From NCBI GenBank assembly GCA_030681615.1, contig JAUXSA010000090.1, forward strand, positions 1-54,598: a stretch of 54,598 nucleotides of DNA, given 5' to 3'. Numbering within the stretch: position 1 is the first letter of the stretch; each line of letters begins with the position of its first letter. Shown piece after piece: positions 1 to 8,781 of the stretch. The translations under genes and the position numbers were made by a program. This DNA comes from Bacteroidota bacterium. Its GTDB lineage: Bacteria > Bacteroidota > Bacteroidia > B-17B0 > Aurantibacillaceae. The notes beneath the pieces were generated by a model. That model was given only the letters and a program-made list of their open reading frames with translations, did no database searches and was not told the DNA's origin.

Positions 1-449
1 CCCTCCTTAAAGTATGTTAACTCTTTGTTATCTTCAATAGATTGCTTTAATTGCAATTTTAATGATTTGGAATATTTTTCTTCTCTTTCAAGATCGGCTA
101 ATGGGACAAAACCGGGTTTATCAATTTTAGCGATGAGTGAATTCAAAAATTTACCTACAATTTTTATTAGCTGTGCGATAATGGCTATTAAATAATAACA
201 GAACAAAGAACCAAAGGAAATTAATAGTGGACAGAATACCATTCCACAGAATCCATAATGATTGATGTAAATTTTTACAAGGAATAATTTCTCTTCAACA
301 GAAAAGTTAGAATATGTACTAAATAACCGAAATATTAAAGTCCAATGTTGATACATCCAAACTAAAATAAATGTTGCTATCACAGGGTTTTTAATTCTCC
401 CGCCAAAATCCTGCATTATTTCGCTTATCTTTTCTTTAAAATTGCTCAT
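1..449 (-). CDS. Membrane/coiled-coil protein, 5' part only
   Basis: The reverse strand reads from an ATG at 447-449 and stays open to the window edge, giving about 149 residues. It begins MSNFKEKISEIMQDFGGRIK and is clearly a paralogue of the next gene: the FKEKI.EI..D.GGRIKNP opening, two hydrophobic segments and the YYLIAI.AQL.K stretch are shared. The segments around residues 22-40 and 70-100 look like membrane helices, followed by a charged region that begins a coiled coil. I know no named family and infer no function. The two copies read in the same direction with 24 bp between them, so this is a tandem duplication. The 3' end lies outside the window. Confidence 0.75.
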   Translation of the reverse strand, partial: MSNFKEKISEIMQDFGGRIKNPVIATFILVWMYQHWTLIFRLFSTYSNFSVEEKLFLVKIYINHYGFCGMVFCPLLISFGSLFCYYLIAIIAQLIKIVGKFLNSLIAKIDKPGFVPLADLEREEKYSKSLKLQLKQSIEDNKELTYFKE

Positions 450-473
450 ACTTTTTTATTATTGACGTAATTA

Positions 474-1556
474 TCAAAATGATTTTGAATGAATATATTT
501 AACTTTCCTTTCATCTTCAAAGCCATATAATTCATGCTTATTGTCAATTTTTAATTTTACAATGGTTTCTTTCAATGAAATCCCCGGGCTTACCATGCTC
601 ATTTTATTGAAAATTAAAACTCCATCATCAAACGAAACGTTTGAGATTCTAAAAGACTGACTCCGATTTGGTGAAATAAAGTATCCTCTTTCGTAAATAA
701 ACGTTTCTAAACTAATTTGTTTTTCATCAACGACATCCCATTTAATATTTCCGAAAATTATTACAAGAACAGTGTGTTGGTCTAATGATAAATGACCGTA
801 AGCTACTTTACCATCTAAGACTGTTAACATATCTAATACTTCTTCACTAGATTTGAATTTAACTGCATCTTCCCTTAATCTTTCTAACTCAACGTTTACA
901 TCGATTTCTTTTTTCATAAGCAACTTAATTTGGTCGCTAATTAGGTCGCTATTTGCCGTCTCTCTTTCTAGTTTTCCTGAAAGTTCAAACTTCTCATTTT
1001 GGAGATTAAAAATCTCTCCTTTCAATGTCCCTAATTCACTATCTTTTTCGGAAATTCTTTCGCTATTTTTCTTTCGCGTTTCTTCTAATTCGGCATCCTT
1101 TTGGCGAAGTTTTGATTTGTTAATTTCAATTTCAGATTCTAACTCACCTTCTTTAATTTTTAGTTCTCTATTTACTTCTAATGTTTTTTTATGAATTGTT
1201 CTCAAAATATATTTACTCTTATCGAAATATAAAATTATAGCTGCATTAAACCTTTCCCCTACAATTAATTTAACTAATTGAGCGGTGATAGCAATTAAAT
1301 AATAAATTATAAGCGAGAAAAACGCATAAAGCAATGGGTTCCAAAACAGTCCTTTAAATCCGTAAGAATTAATATATATCCTTAATATAAATAACTTTTC
1401 ACCAAAAGAGAATGTTGGGTTTAAATTGAAATAAATAAAAATTAAACTCCAGTTCTGATATAACCAAACAAAAATAAAACTTAAAATTAAAGGGTTCTTA
1501 ATCCTTCCACCTAAATCAGATGTTATTTCATTAATTTTTTCTTTAAACGAACTCAT
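474..1556 (-). CDS. Membrane-anchored coiled-coil protein, paralogue of the upstream-window gene
   Basis: 360 residues. The N-terminus (1-110) has two or three hydrophobic segments (FIFVWLYQNWSLIFIYF, PLLYAFFSLIIYYLIAITAQ) suggesting a membrane anchor. Residues about 120-235 are highly charged with heptad-like Glu/Lys/Leu spacing, a long coiled coil. Residues 240-360 form a mixed alpha/beta-looking tail. Its N-terminal third matches the partial gene at 1-449, so the pair arose by duplication. No catalytic motif is visible and I cannot name a family. Such anchors plus coiled coils are common among accessory genes near recombinases, but that is context only. Smaller forward-strand frames inside it are shadows of the charged region. 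Confidence 0.75.
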   Translation of the reverse strand: MSSFKEKINEITSDLGGRIKNPLILSFIFVWLYQNWSLIFIYFNLNPTFSFGEKLFILRIYINSYGFKGLFWNPLLYAFFSLIIYYLIAITAQLVKLIVGERFNAAIILYFDKSKYILRTIHKKTLEVNRELKIKEGELESEIEINKSKLRQKDAELEETRKKNSERISEKDSELGTLKGEIFNLQNEKFELSGKLERETANSDLISDQIKLLMKKEIDVNVELERLREDAVKFKSSEEVLDMLTVLDGKVAYGHLSLDQHTVLVIIFGNIKWDVVDEKQISLETFIYERGYFISPNRSQSFRISNVSFDDGVLIFNKMSMVSPGISLKETIVKLKIDNKHELYGFEDERKVKYIHSKSF

Positions 1557-2013
1557 GCTTAAATTTAAATAAAATAAGTAAAAACTATATAAAAAGTTAT
1601 TCGATTAAAGCCATGAAAGTCTGCTTAGAGTTTAAACAAGCTTCGCTTAAACTAACCAAAACATTCAATAAAGTTTCTTAAAAGTCACTAGAAAGCTTGA
1701 TAATACAAGGAAAATACTTGAATAATGTATCCTTTATTATTAAAACAAACATTCATAATGCAATTATATTGTAACATTTAGACATCCACGAAATTATAGA
1801 ATAATATCACAAACACTAAAAAATATGCTCTGATTAAGAAACTTTTGCGGAGTACTTTGCGTATAACAACTTATAATCTTTGTTTACTGGCTGTATAACA
1901 AAATTTCCCACAACGATCCCTCATTAAAAAATTTATAGGCTTATAAAAACACCTTCGGGGTGCATTTATTAATTTTTGCCATTTTAAAAAAGTGGCAATT
2001 TATTTTTTCAGCC
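1557..2013. other. AT-rich intergenic stretch with hairpins
   Basis: No gene was found in this stretch of about 450 bp. It holds the promoter region of the reverse-strand gene ending the first block, and near its right end a UUCG-type hairpin (CACC TTCG G GGTG, about 1950-1962) and the terminator-like hairpin listed separately. Confidence 0.5.
1976..2008 (+). terminator. Terminator-like hairpin just upstream of the small recombinase-linked gene
   Basis: TTGCCATTTT (1976-1985) pairs with AAAAGTGGCAA (ending at 1998) with one T-G wobble and is followed by TTTATTTTTT. It ends a few bases before the ATG at 2014, so it could terminate or attenuate transcription entering the small gene and recombinase. 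It also argues against translation starting at 1960. Confidence 0.5.
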
Positions 2014-2199
2014 ATGAAACCAAAAAAATCGGTTAATCAAAAATCAAATTCAGAATTAACCATCGAAAAATTAAGAACCTTTAAAGGGTTTGAAAATTTT
2101 ACAGACGAGCAAGCGGAAAAAATAATCGCAAATATTAAGCGGTTGTCAAATTTATTGTTTGGTATGTATTCAAATAATAACCCCTCAAAATTATTTTAA
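2014..2199 (+). CDS. Small recombinase-linked protein
   Basis: 61 residues from the ATG at 2014 (MKPKKSVNQKSNSELTIEKL...). The open frame extends back to 1960, but that part crosses a terminator-like hairpin, so I prefer 2014. The motif LTIEKLRTFKGFENFTDEQA followed by a short amphipathic helix resembles small proteins I recall next to integrases in Bacteroidota mobile elements; that is memory, not a search. It may be a regulator or accessory of the downstream serine recombinase. No enzymatic motif is present. Confidence 0.55.
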   Translation: MKPKKSVNQKSNSELTIEKLRTFKGFENFTDEQAEKIIANIKRLSNLLFGMYSNNNPSKLF

Positions 2200-2256
2200 A
2201 AATCTCAAAGTTAAATTATTTGGCGAAAATTAAAATGAAAGAAAGCCGCCAAAACC

Positions 2257-2280
2257 CAATAAAATCAAACGATTTTATTG
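2257..2280. repeat. Perfect 10-bp inverted repeat with 4-nt loop
   Basis: CAATAAAATC (2257-2266), loop AAAC, GATTTTATTG (2271-2280). It sits between the small gene and the recombinase. It lacks a T tract directly after it, so it is more likely an operator or mRNA structure than a terminator. Confidence 0.5.
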
Positions 2281-2408
2281 GTTCGTAAAATTGCTTTTTT
2301 ATGTTGCAAAAATTTTGTACATTAGATTTTAAAGATAAATATTTACACCTAAAAAATGTAAATAGCTCTTTGAAATGCTGGGGATAAAATGTACTTAAAA
2401 AGTAAGCC

Positions 2409-2528
2409 ATGAAAAAGCAAGTGAATGAATTAAAAATCAAAATTCATTTATTAATGCAAAAAAATTCAAAGTCATGGAAAATTATTTTAAAAGTTTCGGA
2501 AAAGGGAAAAAAACGATTCAAACTATAA
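2409..2528 (+). CDS. Possible 39-aa leader ORF overlapping the recombinase start
   Basis: An ATG at 2409 opens a 39-codon lysine-rich frame (MKKQVNELKIKIHLLMQKNS...) that ends at TAA 2526-2528, in a different frame from the recombinase and overlapping its first 18 codons. It could be a translated leader that couples or dampens recombinase translation. Frameshifting at the A7 run (2507-2513) is conceivable but unsupported. It may also be chance. Confidence 0.25.
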   Translation: MKKQVNELKIKIHLLMQKNSKSWKIILKVSEKGKKRFKL

Positions 2529-4075
2529 CCGACGAATGCGTTAGTTACACTAGAGTGTCAGGTGCGAAACAAATGGACGGTTTAAGCTTGGAAGTTCAAT
2601 TAAATGGTATTAACGAATACGCCAATAAATACAAATATAAAATTCAGGAATATTTTGGCGGTACTTATGAAAGTGCCGCAACAGATGAACGTAAAGAGTT
2701 TAAAAGAATGATTAAATATCTTAAAACTACCAAGCGTAAAATCTCAAAAATATTAGTGTATAGTTTAGAGCGTTTTTCTAGGAATGAAAATTCTATTTGG
2801 TTAAGTTCTCAATTACGGACTTTAGGAATAGAAATTATTTCAGTTACTCAACCTATTGATACTTCTAATCCTTCGGGAATTATGCAACAAAAAATGCTTT
2901 TTATATTTGGTGAGTTTGATAACCAATTAAGAAGGCAAAAAAGCATGGCTGGTATAAAAGAACATTTGATGCAAGGCGAATGGTGTACACGACCGCCCGT
3001 GGGTTATGATATTGTAAAAGTAAATAGAGAGCGCAAAATTGTTGCCAATGAAACGGGAAACATAATTAAAAAAATGTTTTACTGGAAAGTTAAAGAGCGA
3101 TTGCCAAATGTAGAAATACAAACCCGACTAAAAAGTTATAAGTTAAATTATTGTTTACGTCGTATTGCTGAAATTTTATGCAACCCTTTTTATTGTGGCA
3201 AATTAACTCATAAAGCTTTAGAGGGCGAAGTGGTTAATGGTAAACACGAAAAACTAATTTCGGAAGCCATATTTTTAGAAGCTAATAATATTATGGCAGA
3301 AAAAAAGATAGGGCTACAAACAAAAAAGGAACGTAAAGAAATTGCGCTTAAAAGATTTGTGAAATGTAGCAATTGTAACCAACCAATGAGGGGCTATATT
3401 TCTAATAGTTGGGACGTTCCATACTATAAATGCAATACAATAGGCTGTAAATGCAACCGAAATGCCAATATCATTAATAGCCAGTTTGAAAGTATGTTAG
3501 ATGGCTATAAAGTAAGCAATGAAATTTTACCTTTTATAAAAGACCAATTATTTTTAACCTTTCAAGAACACAACGCTAGTTTAATTGAGAATGAAAGTAT
3601 TGTAAAATCTCATTTAAAGGAACTTCAAAGTAAAATTGAAAGATTGGAGGAGCGTTTTATTTTAGAAGAAATAACAGCCGACCTTTATAATAAGTATAAA
3701 GATAAATTTGTTAAAGAAATTGCTGAAATTTCAAGCCAATTAAAAGAAAACCAAATTGAAATGTCGAAGGTGGAAGATTATATTAATTATTCATTAGATT
3801 TTTGCTCAAACCTTAGTAAAATATGGGCTTGCGGGGACTACAACCAACGACAGGAACTGCAAAACATACTGTTTGAGAAGGGTATTATATATAATCGGCA
3901 AAAAGACGAATGTCGAAGTGTCGAGCAAAACGAATTTATATATACAATTGCCCAATTATCAAAGGAAACACCAACCTTCGGAGAACAAAAAAAAAATAAT
4001 TTAACCCCAACTTCGGTTCGCTCATGTCGAGCGCAGTCTAGACACGTATACTCTTCTCGACTGCGCTCGAAGTGA
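2474..4075 (+). CDS. Large serine recombinase (site-specific integrase)
   Basis: 533 residues. The resolvase-type catalytic domain spans about 22-165, with the nucleophile Ser29 in YTRVS and the SLERFSRNE motif near 100. A 'recombinase' DNA-binding domain follows (about 180-280: PPVGYDIVK...LCNPFYCGKLTHK), then a zinc ribbon with CSNCNQPM and paired cysteines (about 297-335) and a coiled coil (375-440). This order is that of large serine integrases, which integrate and excise elements at att sites. Its partner element is probably the accessory block to its left. The last 20 or so residues are encoded by an interspersed inverted repeat, so the original C-terminus seems to have been replaced or extended. 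The stop is TGA. Confidence 0.9.
   Translation: MENYFKSFGKGKKTIQTITDECVSYTRVSGAKQMDGLSLEVQLNGINEYANKYKYKIQEYFGGTYESAATDERKEFKRMIKYLKTTKRKISKILVYSLERFSRNENSIWLSSQLRTLGIEIISVTQPIDTSNPSGIMQQKMLFIFGEFDNQLRRQKSMAGIKEHLMQGEWCTRPPVGYDIVKVNRERKIVANETGNIIKKMFYWKVKERLPNVEIQTRLKSYKLNYCLRRIAEILCNPFYCGKLTHKALEGEVVNGKHEKLISEAIFLEANNIMAEKKIGLQTKKERKEIALKRFVKCSNCNQPMRGYISNSWDVPYYKCNTIGCKCNRNANIINSQFESMLDGYKVSNEILPFIKDQLFLTFQEHNASLIENESIVKSHLKELQSKIERLEERFILEEITADLYNKYKDKFVKEIAEISSQLKENQIEMSKVEDYINYSLDFCSNLSKIWACGDYNQRQELQNILFEKGIIYNRQKDECRSVEQNEFIYTIAQLSKETPTFGEQKKNNLTPTSVRSCRAQSRHVYSSRLRSK
4022..4075. repeat. Interspersed inverted repeat (TCGAGCGCAG type)
   Basis: TCGAGCGCAGTC (4028-4039) and GACTGCGCTCGA (4059-4070) are inverted copies. 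This is the kind of dispersed repeat common in Bacteroidota genomes. It forms the 3' end of the recombinase gene and lies directly beside the 3' end of the glycosylase gene, so it may mark a mobile-element boundary. Confidence 0.6.
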
Positions 4076-4082
4076 CAAATGT

Positions 4083-4688
4083 TTATTTAGTGTCTTTATA
4101 ACGCCAGATATACCTGCAAGCTAAGGTTCTATGAGGCCTCCAGGTTTCGGCTATCTCTTCCATCTCTTTTAAAAGTGCTTTCTTTTCTGAAGTAAGGTTA
4201 TACAGTTTTTTCATGCCATTCTGTATCCCAAGGTCGTCTTTAGGAAAAACATCCGGCCTGTTCAAATTAAACATCAACAGCATTTCAACGGTCCACCGGC
4301 CTACGCCTTTAATTTGTACAAGGTATTCAACCAACTCATCATCGGTTTTAACTTTCAGTAATTTATGATCTAAACTTTGTTCTAACGAAAAAGTAGCAAT
4401 GTTTTTAATATAACCAGCTTTTTGATACGACAAACCAACGGCACGCAGCTTGTCGTCTTTTAATTTAAGAATACTTTTAGCGTCAGGAACTCCATTCTTA
4501 AACAAACCCAAAAAACGGCTGTAGATGGTATCTGCGGCCTTTACAGATAACTGCTGACTAACAATGGCGCGCACTAAAGCAATAAAAAGGTCTTCACGCC
4601 TGCTGTTCTTAATAACACCTACCTGCTCTATTACTTTTTTAAGAGCTTTATCTTTTTTAAGATGCGTTATGTGTGCTTCTTTTTTCAA
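4083..4688 (-). CDS. alkA: DNA-3-methyladenine glycosylase II (HhH-GPD family)
   Basis: 201 residues. It excises alkylated bases to start base-excision repair. The helix-hairpin-helix is visible (LVQIKGVGRWTVEMLL, about 129-144), followed by the catalytic-aspartate segment (FPKDDLGIQNGM). The family signature IVSQQLSVKAADTIY lies near residue 45. It is shorter than E. coli AlkA because it lacks the N-terminal domain, as in many small HhH glycosylases. The only available start is a TTG, 6 bases after the TAG of the ABC-F gene upstream, so the two are probably co-transcribed and translationally coupled. Confidence 0.88.
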   Translation of the reverse strand: MKKEAHITHLKKDKALKKVIEQVGVIKNSRREDLFIALVRAIVSQQLSVKAADTIYSRFLGLFKNGVPDAKSILKLKDDKLRAVGLSYQKAGYIKNIATFSLEQSLDHKLLKVKTDDELVEYLVQIKGVGRWTVEMLLMFNLNRPDVFPKDDLGIQNGMKKLYNLTSEKKALLKEMEEIAETWRPHRTLACRYIWRYKDTK

Positions 4689-4694
4689 AAAACA

Positions 4695-6311
4695 CTAAGA
4701 ATACATTTTTATTCTTTGTTCTTTTATGGCAGGGTTCTCTAAGTACTCATCGTAAGTACATACTTTATCAATTACGCCTTTTGGTGTCAGCTCAATTATC
4801 CTGTTAGCAACAGTTTGCATTAACTGGTGATCATGACTGGTAAATAAAATAGTGCCTGCGTAATCTTTTAAGGCATCATTATAAGCAATAATACTTTCAA
4901 GATCCAGGTGATTGGTTGGTTCATCCAATATTAAAAAATTAGGATTAAGTAACATCATACGACTTGTCATACAACGCACTTTCTCTCCTCCGCTTAATAC
5001 ATTACATTTTTTAAGAACTTCTTCGCCGCTAAATAACATCTTTCCTAAAAATCCGCGAATATACGTTTCATCCTTATCCTTACTAAACTGGCGTAACCAG
5101 TCTATCAGGTTTAGACTTCCATCCTGGAAATATTTATGATTATCGTTTGGTAAATAAGCTTTGTAAATGGTTGTACCAAACGTAAATTTTCCTTTAAAAT
5201 CCGTATCCTCATCGGCTAAAGCAGAAAATAAACTCGAAACCGCTAATTGATTTTTGCTGATGAAAGCAATCTTATCTCCCTTTCTTACATTAATATTTAC
5301 ATCCTTATAAACAACACCATCCTGATTTGATTTACTTAAATTCTCAATTAATAATAACTGATCTCCCGCCTCACGCTCCTGCTTAAAAATAATACCAGGA
5401 TATTTACGTGTGCTTGCAGGGATCTCATCAACCGTTAATTTCTCCAATAATTTTTTACGGCTTGTTGCCTGGCTACTCTTGCTGGCGTTGGCACTAAAGC
5501 GACGAACGAATTCCTGTAACTCGGCACGTTTATCTTCTATCTTTTTATTCTGATCGCTGCGTTGCTTTAATTGCAATTGGCTCATGTGGTACCAGAAACT
5601 ATAATTACCGGTGTATGTACTTAGCTTTCCAAAATCAATATCACAAATATTAGTACAAACTGCATCTAAGAAGTGACGATCGTGACTAATAACAATAACT
5701 GTATTTACAAAGTCGGCTAAAAAATTCTCCAGCCAACTGATTGTTTCTACATCCAGATCGTTGGTAGGCTCATCTAATAATAAAATATCGGGGTTACCAA
5801 AAAGGGCCTGTGCCAATAATGTTTTTACTTTTTCTTTACCTGTTAGTTCAGATACCAAACGTGTGTGCATAGCTGGCGGAATGCCCATATTGGTAAGCAT
5901 TTCGGCGGCTTCGCTATCAGCGTTCCAACCATTCATTTCGGCAAATTCAGCTTCCAGTTCGCTGGCTTTAATACCATCCGCATCGCTAAAATCGGGCTTT
6001 GCATAAATAGCATCTTTTTCTTTTATGAGTTGAAACAAACGTTTGTTGCCCATCATCACGGTATCTAAAACTGTAAACTCGTTATACTCGAAGTGATTTT
6101 GTTTTAAAGTACTCATGCGCATACCCGGCAATATATTTACGCGGCCTTTTGTAGCCTCTATCTCGCCACTTAATATTTTCATGAAAGTAGATTTACCGGC
6201 GCCATTAGCGCCAATAATACCATAACAATTACCTGGTGTAAAATTTACATTTACCTCATCAAACAAAACACGTTTGCCATATTGCAAACTCACATTAACA
6301 GCTGAAATCAT
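4695..6311 (-). CDS. ABC-F family ATPase, YbiT-like
   Basis: 538 residues with two ABC ATPase domains and no membrane segment. ABC-F proteins bind the ribosome E site and modulate translation. The first domain has a canonical Walker A (GANGAGKST, about 34-42), a weak signature and LLLDEPTNDLD. The second has LSGGEKVR and LILDEPTNHLD, but its Walker A position reads ISKNQLAVSS instead of GxxxxGKS/T. The linker with QEFVRRFSANASKSSQATSR matches my memory of YbiT. It is followed closely by alkA in one operon. The missing lysine in the second P-loop may be a clade trait or may mean only one active ATP site. Confidence 0.9.
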   Translation of the reverse strand: MISAVNVSLQYGKRVLFDEVNVNFTPGNCYGIIGANGAGKSTFMKILSGEIEATKGRVNILPGMRMSTLKQNHFEYNEFTVLDTVMMGNKRLFQLIKEKDAIYAKPDFSDADGIKASELEAEFAEMNGWNADSEAAEMLTNMGIPPAMHTRLVSELTGKEKVKTLLAQALFGNPDILLLDEPTNDLDVETISWLENFLADFVNTVIVISHDRHFLDAVCTNICDIDFGKLSTYTGNYSFWYHMSQLQLKQRSDQNKKIEDKRAELQEFVRRFSANASKSSQATSRKKLLEKLTVDEIPASTRKYPGIIFKQEREAGDQLLLIENLSKSNQDGVVYKDVNINVRKGDKIAFISKNQLAVSSLFSALADEDTDFKGKFTFGTTIYKAYLPNDNHKYFQDGSLNLIDWLRQFSKDKDETYIRGFLGKMLFSGEEVLKKCNVLSGGEKVRCMTSRMMLLNPNFLILDEPTNHLDLESIIAYNDALKDYAGTILFTSHDHQLMQTVANRIIELTPKGVIDKVCTYDEYLENPAIKEQRIKMYS

Positions 6312-6485
6312 CTTAGTAGAACCTATTTATAATAAGCCTGCAAAAATACTAAATATGCCGAAAGGAAATAGGTTTTAAATTACAAAAATCGTTATAGTAG
6401 GCATAAACGGGAAGTACGTTTCGTTTTTTCACAAAAACTCAACTACTTTCCATATTAATTGCCATCTGTTTAGTAGTTTAGCAGT

Positions 6486-7325
6486 GTGAACTATTTACTG
6501 TTATTTTTAACCATAACCGGCAGTTTATTAGCCCAGCAAAAGATAAGCGGTGTTATTTTTGACAAAACCACTAATAAACCTATTTCTTTTGTGAGTATTG
6601 GCATTGTTGGAAAGCAGGTGGGTACATTAAGTGATGAGAACGGTGTTTTTGAATTGACTTTAGCTGAAGATCAAAAAAAAGACACCCTTAAAGTGTACGC
6701 TATAGGTTACAAACCACAGGTTTTTTATGCTACCGATCTCATAAAAGAAGTTAACAAAAAAATAAGCCTGGAGGCTTTACCAACACAATTAGCAGAAGTA
6801 GTTGTTAAATCAAAAAAAATAAAATACAAAACTCTGGGCACCACTAAATATTCTAAAAATAATTGTAGTGGTTTTGTAAAGAACACCAATAACTGGAAGG
6901 GTTCAGAGTCTGCTTTAAAGATCAATAATAAAGATGGCAGACAGGTTTTAATGGAAACTTTTAGCTTTTATATCATTCAAAATAAATATGCCGATTCTTT
7001 AACCTTCAGGCTTATGTTTTACGAAGCCGCCGATACAAAATGGCAATATCCATCAACCCGGCCATTTATGAAAAAACCAATTATTTTTAAAGTAGGTCAA
7101 AAACAAGGTGAATTTGTATTGAATATTAAAGATTATGGTGTGTATACGTCAAAAGATTTTTATGTGAGCCTTGAGTGTTTGATGGATGAAATGGAGATAA
7201 CTAAATTTTGTTATGCGGGCTCTTACGACTCGCCTTCCTTTGTTAAAGCAGCCGTTTTTAGTAAATGGACACAATTGCGTGGTGGCGGACCTGATTTTAA
7301 TGTGAAGGTTTCTTATACCGATTAA
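6486..7325 (+). CDS. Carboxypeptidase-like regulatory-domain protein, exported
   Basis: 279 residues from a GTG at 6486; no better ATG is near. A signal peptide (MNYLLLFLTITGSLLAQ) precedes a CarboxypepD_reg-like beta domain (about 18-100: ISGVIFDKTTNKPISFVSIG), the same module found at the start of SusC-type receptors. The remainder (110-279) is an unrecognised beta-rich domain often attached to this module in Bacteroidota. It is likely periplasmic or on the outer membrane. It stands alone between oppositely oriented ABC-F and cyanophycinase genes. The function is unknown. Confidence 0.75.
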   Translation: MNYLLLFLTITGSLLAQQKISGVIFDKTTNKPISFVSIGIVGKQVGTLSDENGVFELTLAEDQKKDTLKVYAIGYKPQVFYATDLIKEVNKKISLEALPTQLAEVVVKSKKIKYKTLGTTKYSKNNCSGFVKNTNNWKGSESALKINNKDGRQVLMETFSFYIIQNKYADSLTFRLMFYEAADTKWQYPSTRPFMKKPIIFKVGQKQGEFVLNIKDYGVYTSKDFYVSLECLMDEMEITKFCYAGSYDSPSFVKAAVFSKWTQLRGGGPDFNVKVSYTD

Positions 7326-7716
7326 TACTTTTGTCACTTTTTTGTTTTAAAGTGTGGCGCGAGACCATGTGAGTGATCAATAACAAAGTACAATAGTTGT
7401 GCACAGGTATGATTACCCGTACTAGTACACCGTAAGCACACACAAGCCGGTGCGGTGGCAAATGGCGATTTGGTGTGAACCCAATTTTTTCGTTGAATGA
7501 GTAATATATTTTACAAGTACAGCGAAAAAATCAGGTTGGCAAATCGTCTTGATTTTTTGGTTACTTTTTCATCAAGGAAAAAGTGACAAAAGAAATATCT
7601 AAAATTAGTTTTGCTAATAGCATCAAGAGCGACAAAAAATTCTTATAAAATAATATTTTTGATTGTTATTTAGAACAAATTTGCCCCTTAGTTGTTGTAT
7701 TTGCAGACGTTATTTT
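7326..7716. other. Intergenic stretch with dispersed hairpin repeat
   Basis: About 390 bp without a gene. It holds a CACTTT/AAAGTG hairpin right after the upstream gene, a GC-richer stretch with no reading frame (7355-7500) and a second hairpin at 7560-7587. It resembles decayed repeat DNA. Confidence 0.5.
7560..7587. repeat. Hairpin repeat
   Basis: GTTACTTTTTC (7560-7570) pairs with GAAAAAGTGAC (7577-7587) across ATCAAG. Hairpins of this look are dispersed in Bacteroidota intergenic regions. It may act as a bidirectional terminator. Confidence 0.5.
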
Positions 7717-8706
7717 ATGCAAAAACAAATACCCAAAGGCAAATTAATTTTAATTGGCGGGGCCGAAGACAAAGGTAAATCAACTGTTTTAGATATTGAA
7801 AGCAAGAACAAACAGTTTGAAGAATTTGAGATCTTAAAAGGTTTATTACCTGTAAAAAAGGGAAAACGCATTCTTGAAATTATTACCACCGCTTCGCAAC
7901 AGCCTAAAGAAGTAATGAAAACCTACCTACGGGCTTTTAAAGAGATAGGGTTTAACCAGGTTGGTTTTATTAGCATGGACAATAATCCTGAAGCAAGAAA
8001 CCCTTTATGGATAGAAAGGATAAATAACGCTCATGCCGTGTTATTTGCAGGCGGCGATCAATTCAGGCTTTCAACCATATTGGGCAATACGGATATTATT
8101 GATGTTATTATGGAGCGGTATTACAGAGATCCTAATTTTACCGTTGCCGGAACCAGTGCAGGCGCCATGGCCGCGGCATCCTTAATGATCTACGACGGTG
8201 CGCGCAATGAAGCTATGCTTAAAGATACGGTTAAAGTAAGTTCGGGTTTAGGATTTATAGATCATTGCATTATTGATACACATTTTGTAAAACGTGGGCG
8301 TTTTGGGCGTTTGGTAGAAGCATTATTAATGAATCCATCCTGCATTGGTATTGGACTTGGAGAAGATACCGCCTTGATCATCCGAAATGGAAATGAAGCC
8401 GAATGTAAAGGGTCCGGCATGGTTGTAATTTTAGACGGACGCGATATTAGCGAAACCAATATTGCTTATGCTGAGCCCGGAACACCTTTGTGGGTAGAGA
8501 ACCTAAGGGTACATATGGTCACAAAAGGGAATTATTTTTTATTGCACGAACGCAAATTTGTGGTCTCTAAAAAAGATCTTAAAAAAGAGAAAATTGGATC
8601 TAAAATAATTGCTAAAGTAAAACCCGATAAGCTTATTATTGGCAACAGGAAAAAAGTCCAGAAAAAAAAACCTAAAAAAATCCAAAAAAAACCGGTCAAA
8701 AAATAG
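7717..8706 (+). CDS. cphB: Cyanophycinase (peptidase S51)
   Basis: 329 residues from the ATG at 7717; the frame is open 54 bases further back but that part looks non-coding. Cyanophycinase hydrolyses cyanophycin (multi-L-arginyl-poly-aspartate) to dipeptides. The S51 features are present: the GTSAGAMAA nucleophile elbow (catalytic Ser), KLILIGGAEDKG at the N-terminus, FAGGDQFRL, and IDTHFVKRGRFGRL with the catalytic-region His. The tail after about residue 285 is lysine-rich and low in complexity. Cyanophycin synthetase (cphA) often adjoins it, but no synthetase is in this window, so it may act on imported or separately made polymer. Confidence 0.88.
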   Translation: MQKQIPKGKLILIGGAEDKGKSTVLDIESKNKQFEEFEILKGLLPVKKGKRILEIITTASQQPKEVMKTYLRAFKEIGFNQVGFISMDNNPEARNPLWIERINNAHAVLFAGGDQFRLSTILGNTDIIDVIMERYYRDPNFTVAGTSAGAMAAASLMIYDGARNEAMLKDTVKVSSGLGFIDHCIIDTHFVKRGRFGRLVEALLMNPSCIGIGLGEDTALIIRNGNEAECKGSGMVVILDGRDISETNIAYAEPGTPLWVENLRVHMVTKGNYFLLHERKFVVSKKDLKKEKIGSKIIAKVKPDKLIIGNRKKVQKKKPKKIQKKPVKK

Positions 8707-8742
8707 CGGCTTATATCTTAATTTCCCAATAAATATTCACAA

Positions 8743-8775
8743 TTTGGGTGGCAATTAAATTAAAATATATCTTTA
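8743..8775 (+). promoter_or_regulatory. Candidate Bacteroidota promoter of terC
   Basis: TTTG at 8743-8746 and TATCTTTA at 8768-8775, 21 nt apart. The start codon at 8782 would leave almost no leader, so either the message is nearly leaderless or this match is fortuitous. Confidence 0.3.
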
Positions 8776-8781
8776 CGTTCT

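Noticed and set aside
853-1194. 113-aa forward ORF
   Set aside because: It is the antisense shadow of the coiled coil in the 474-1556 gene, rich in Ser and Phe as expected.
2474-2528. Programmed frameshift joining the 39-codon leader ORF to the recombinase at an A7 run
   Set aside because: The recombinase has its own good ATG and the run is not a convincing slippery site with structure.
2474-4075. Serine recombinase as the enzyme of the cassette array
   Set aside because: Serine recombinases do not recombine folded attC sites, and it is 15 kb away.
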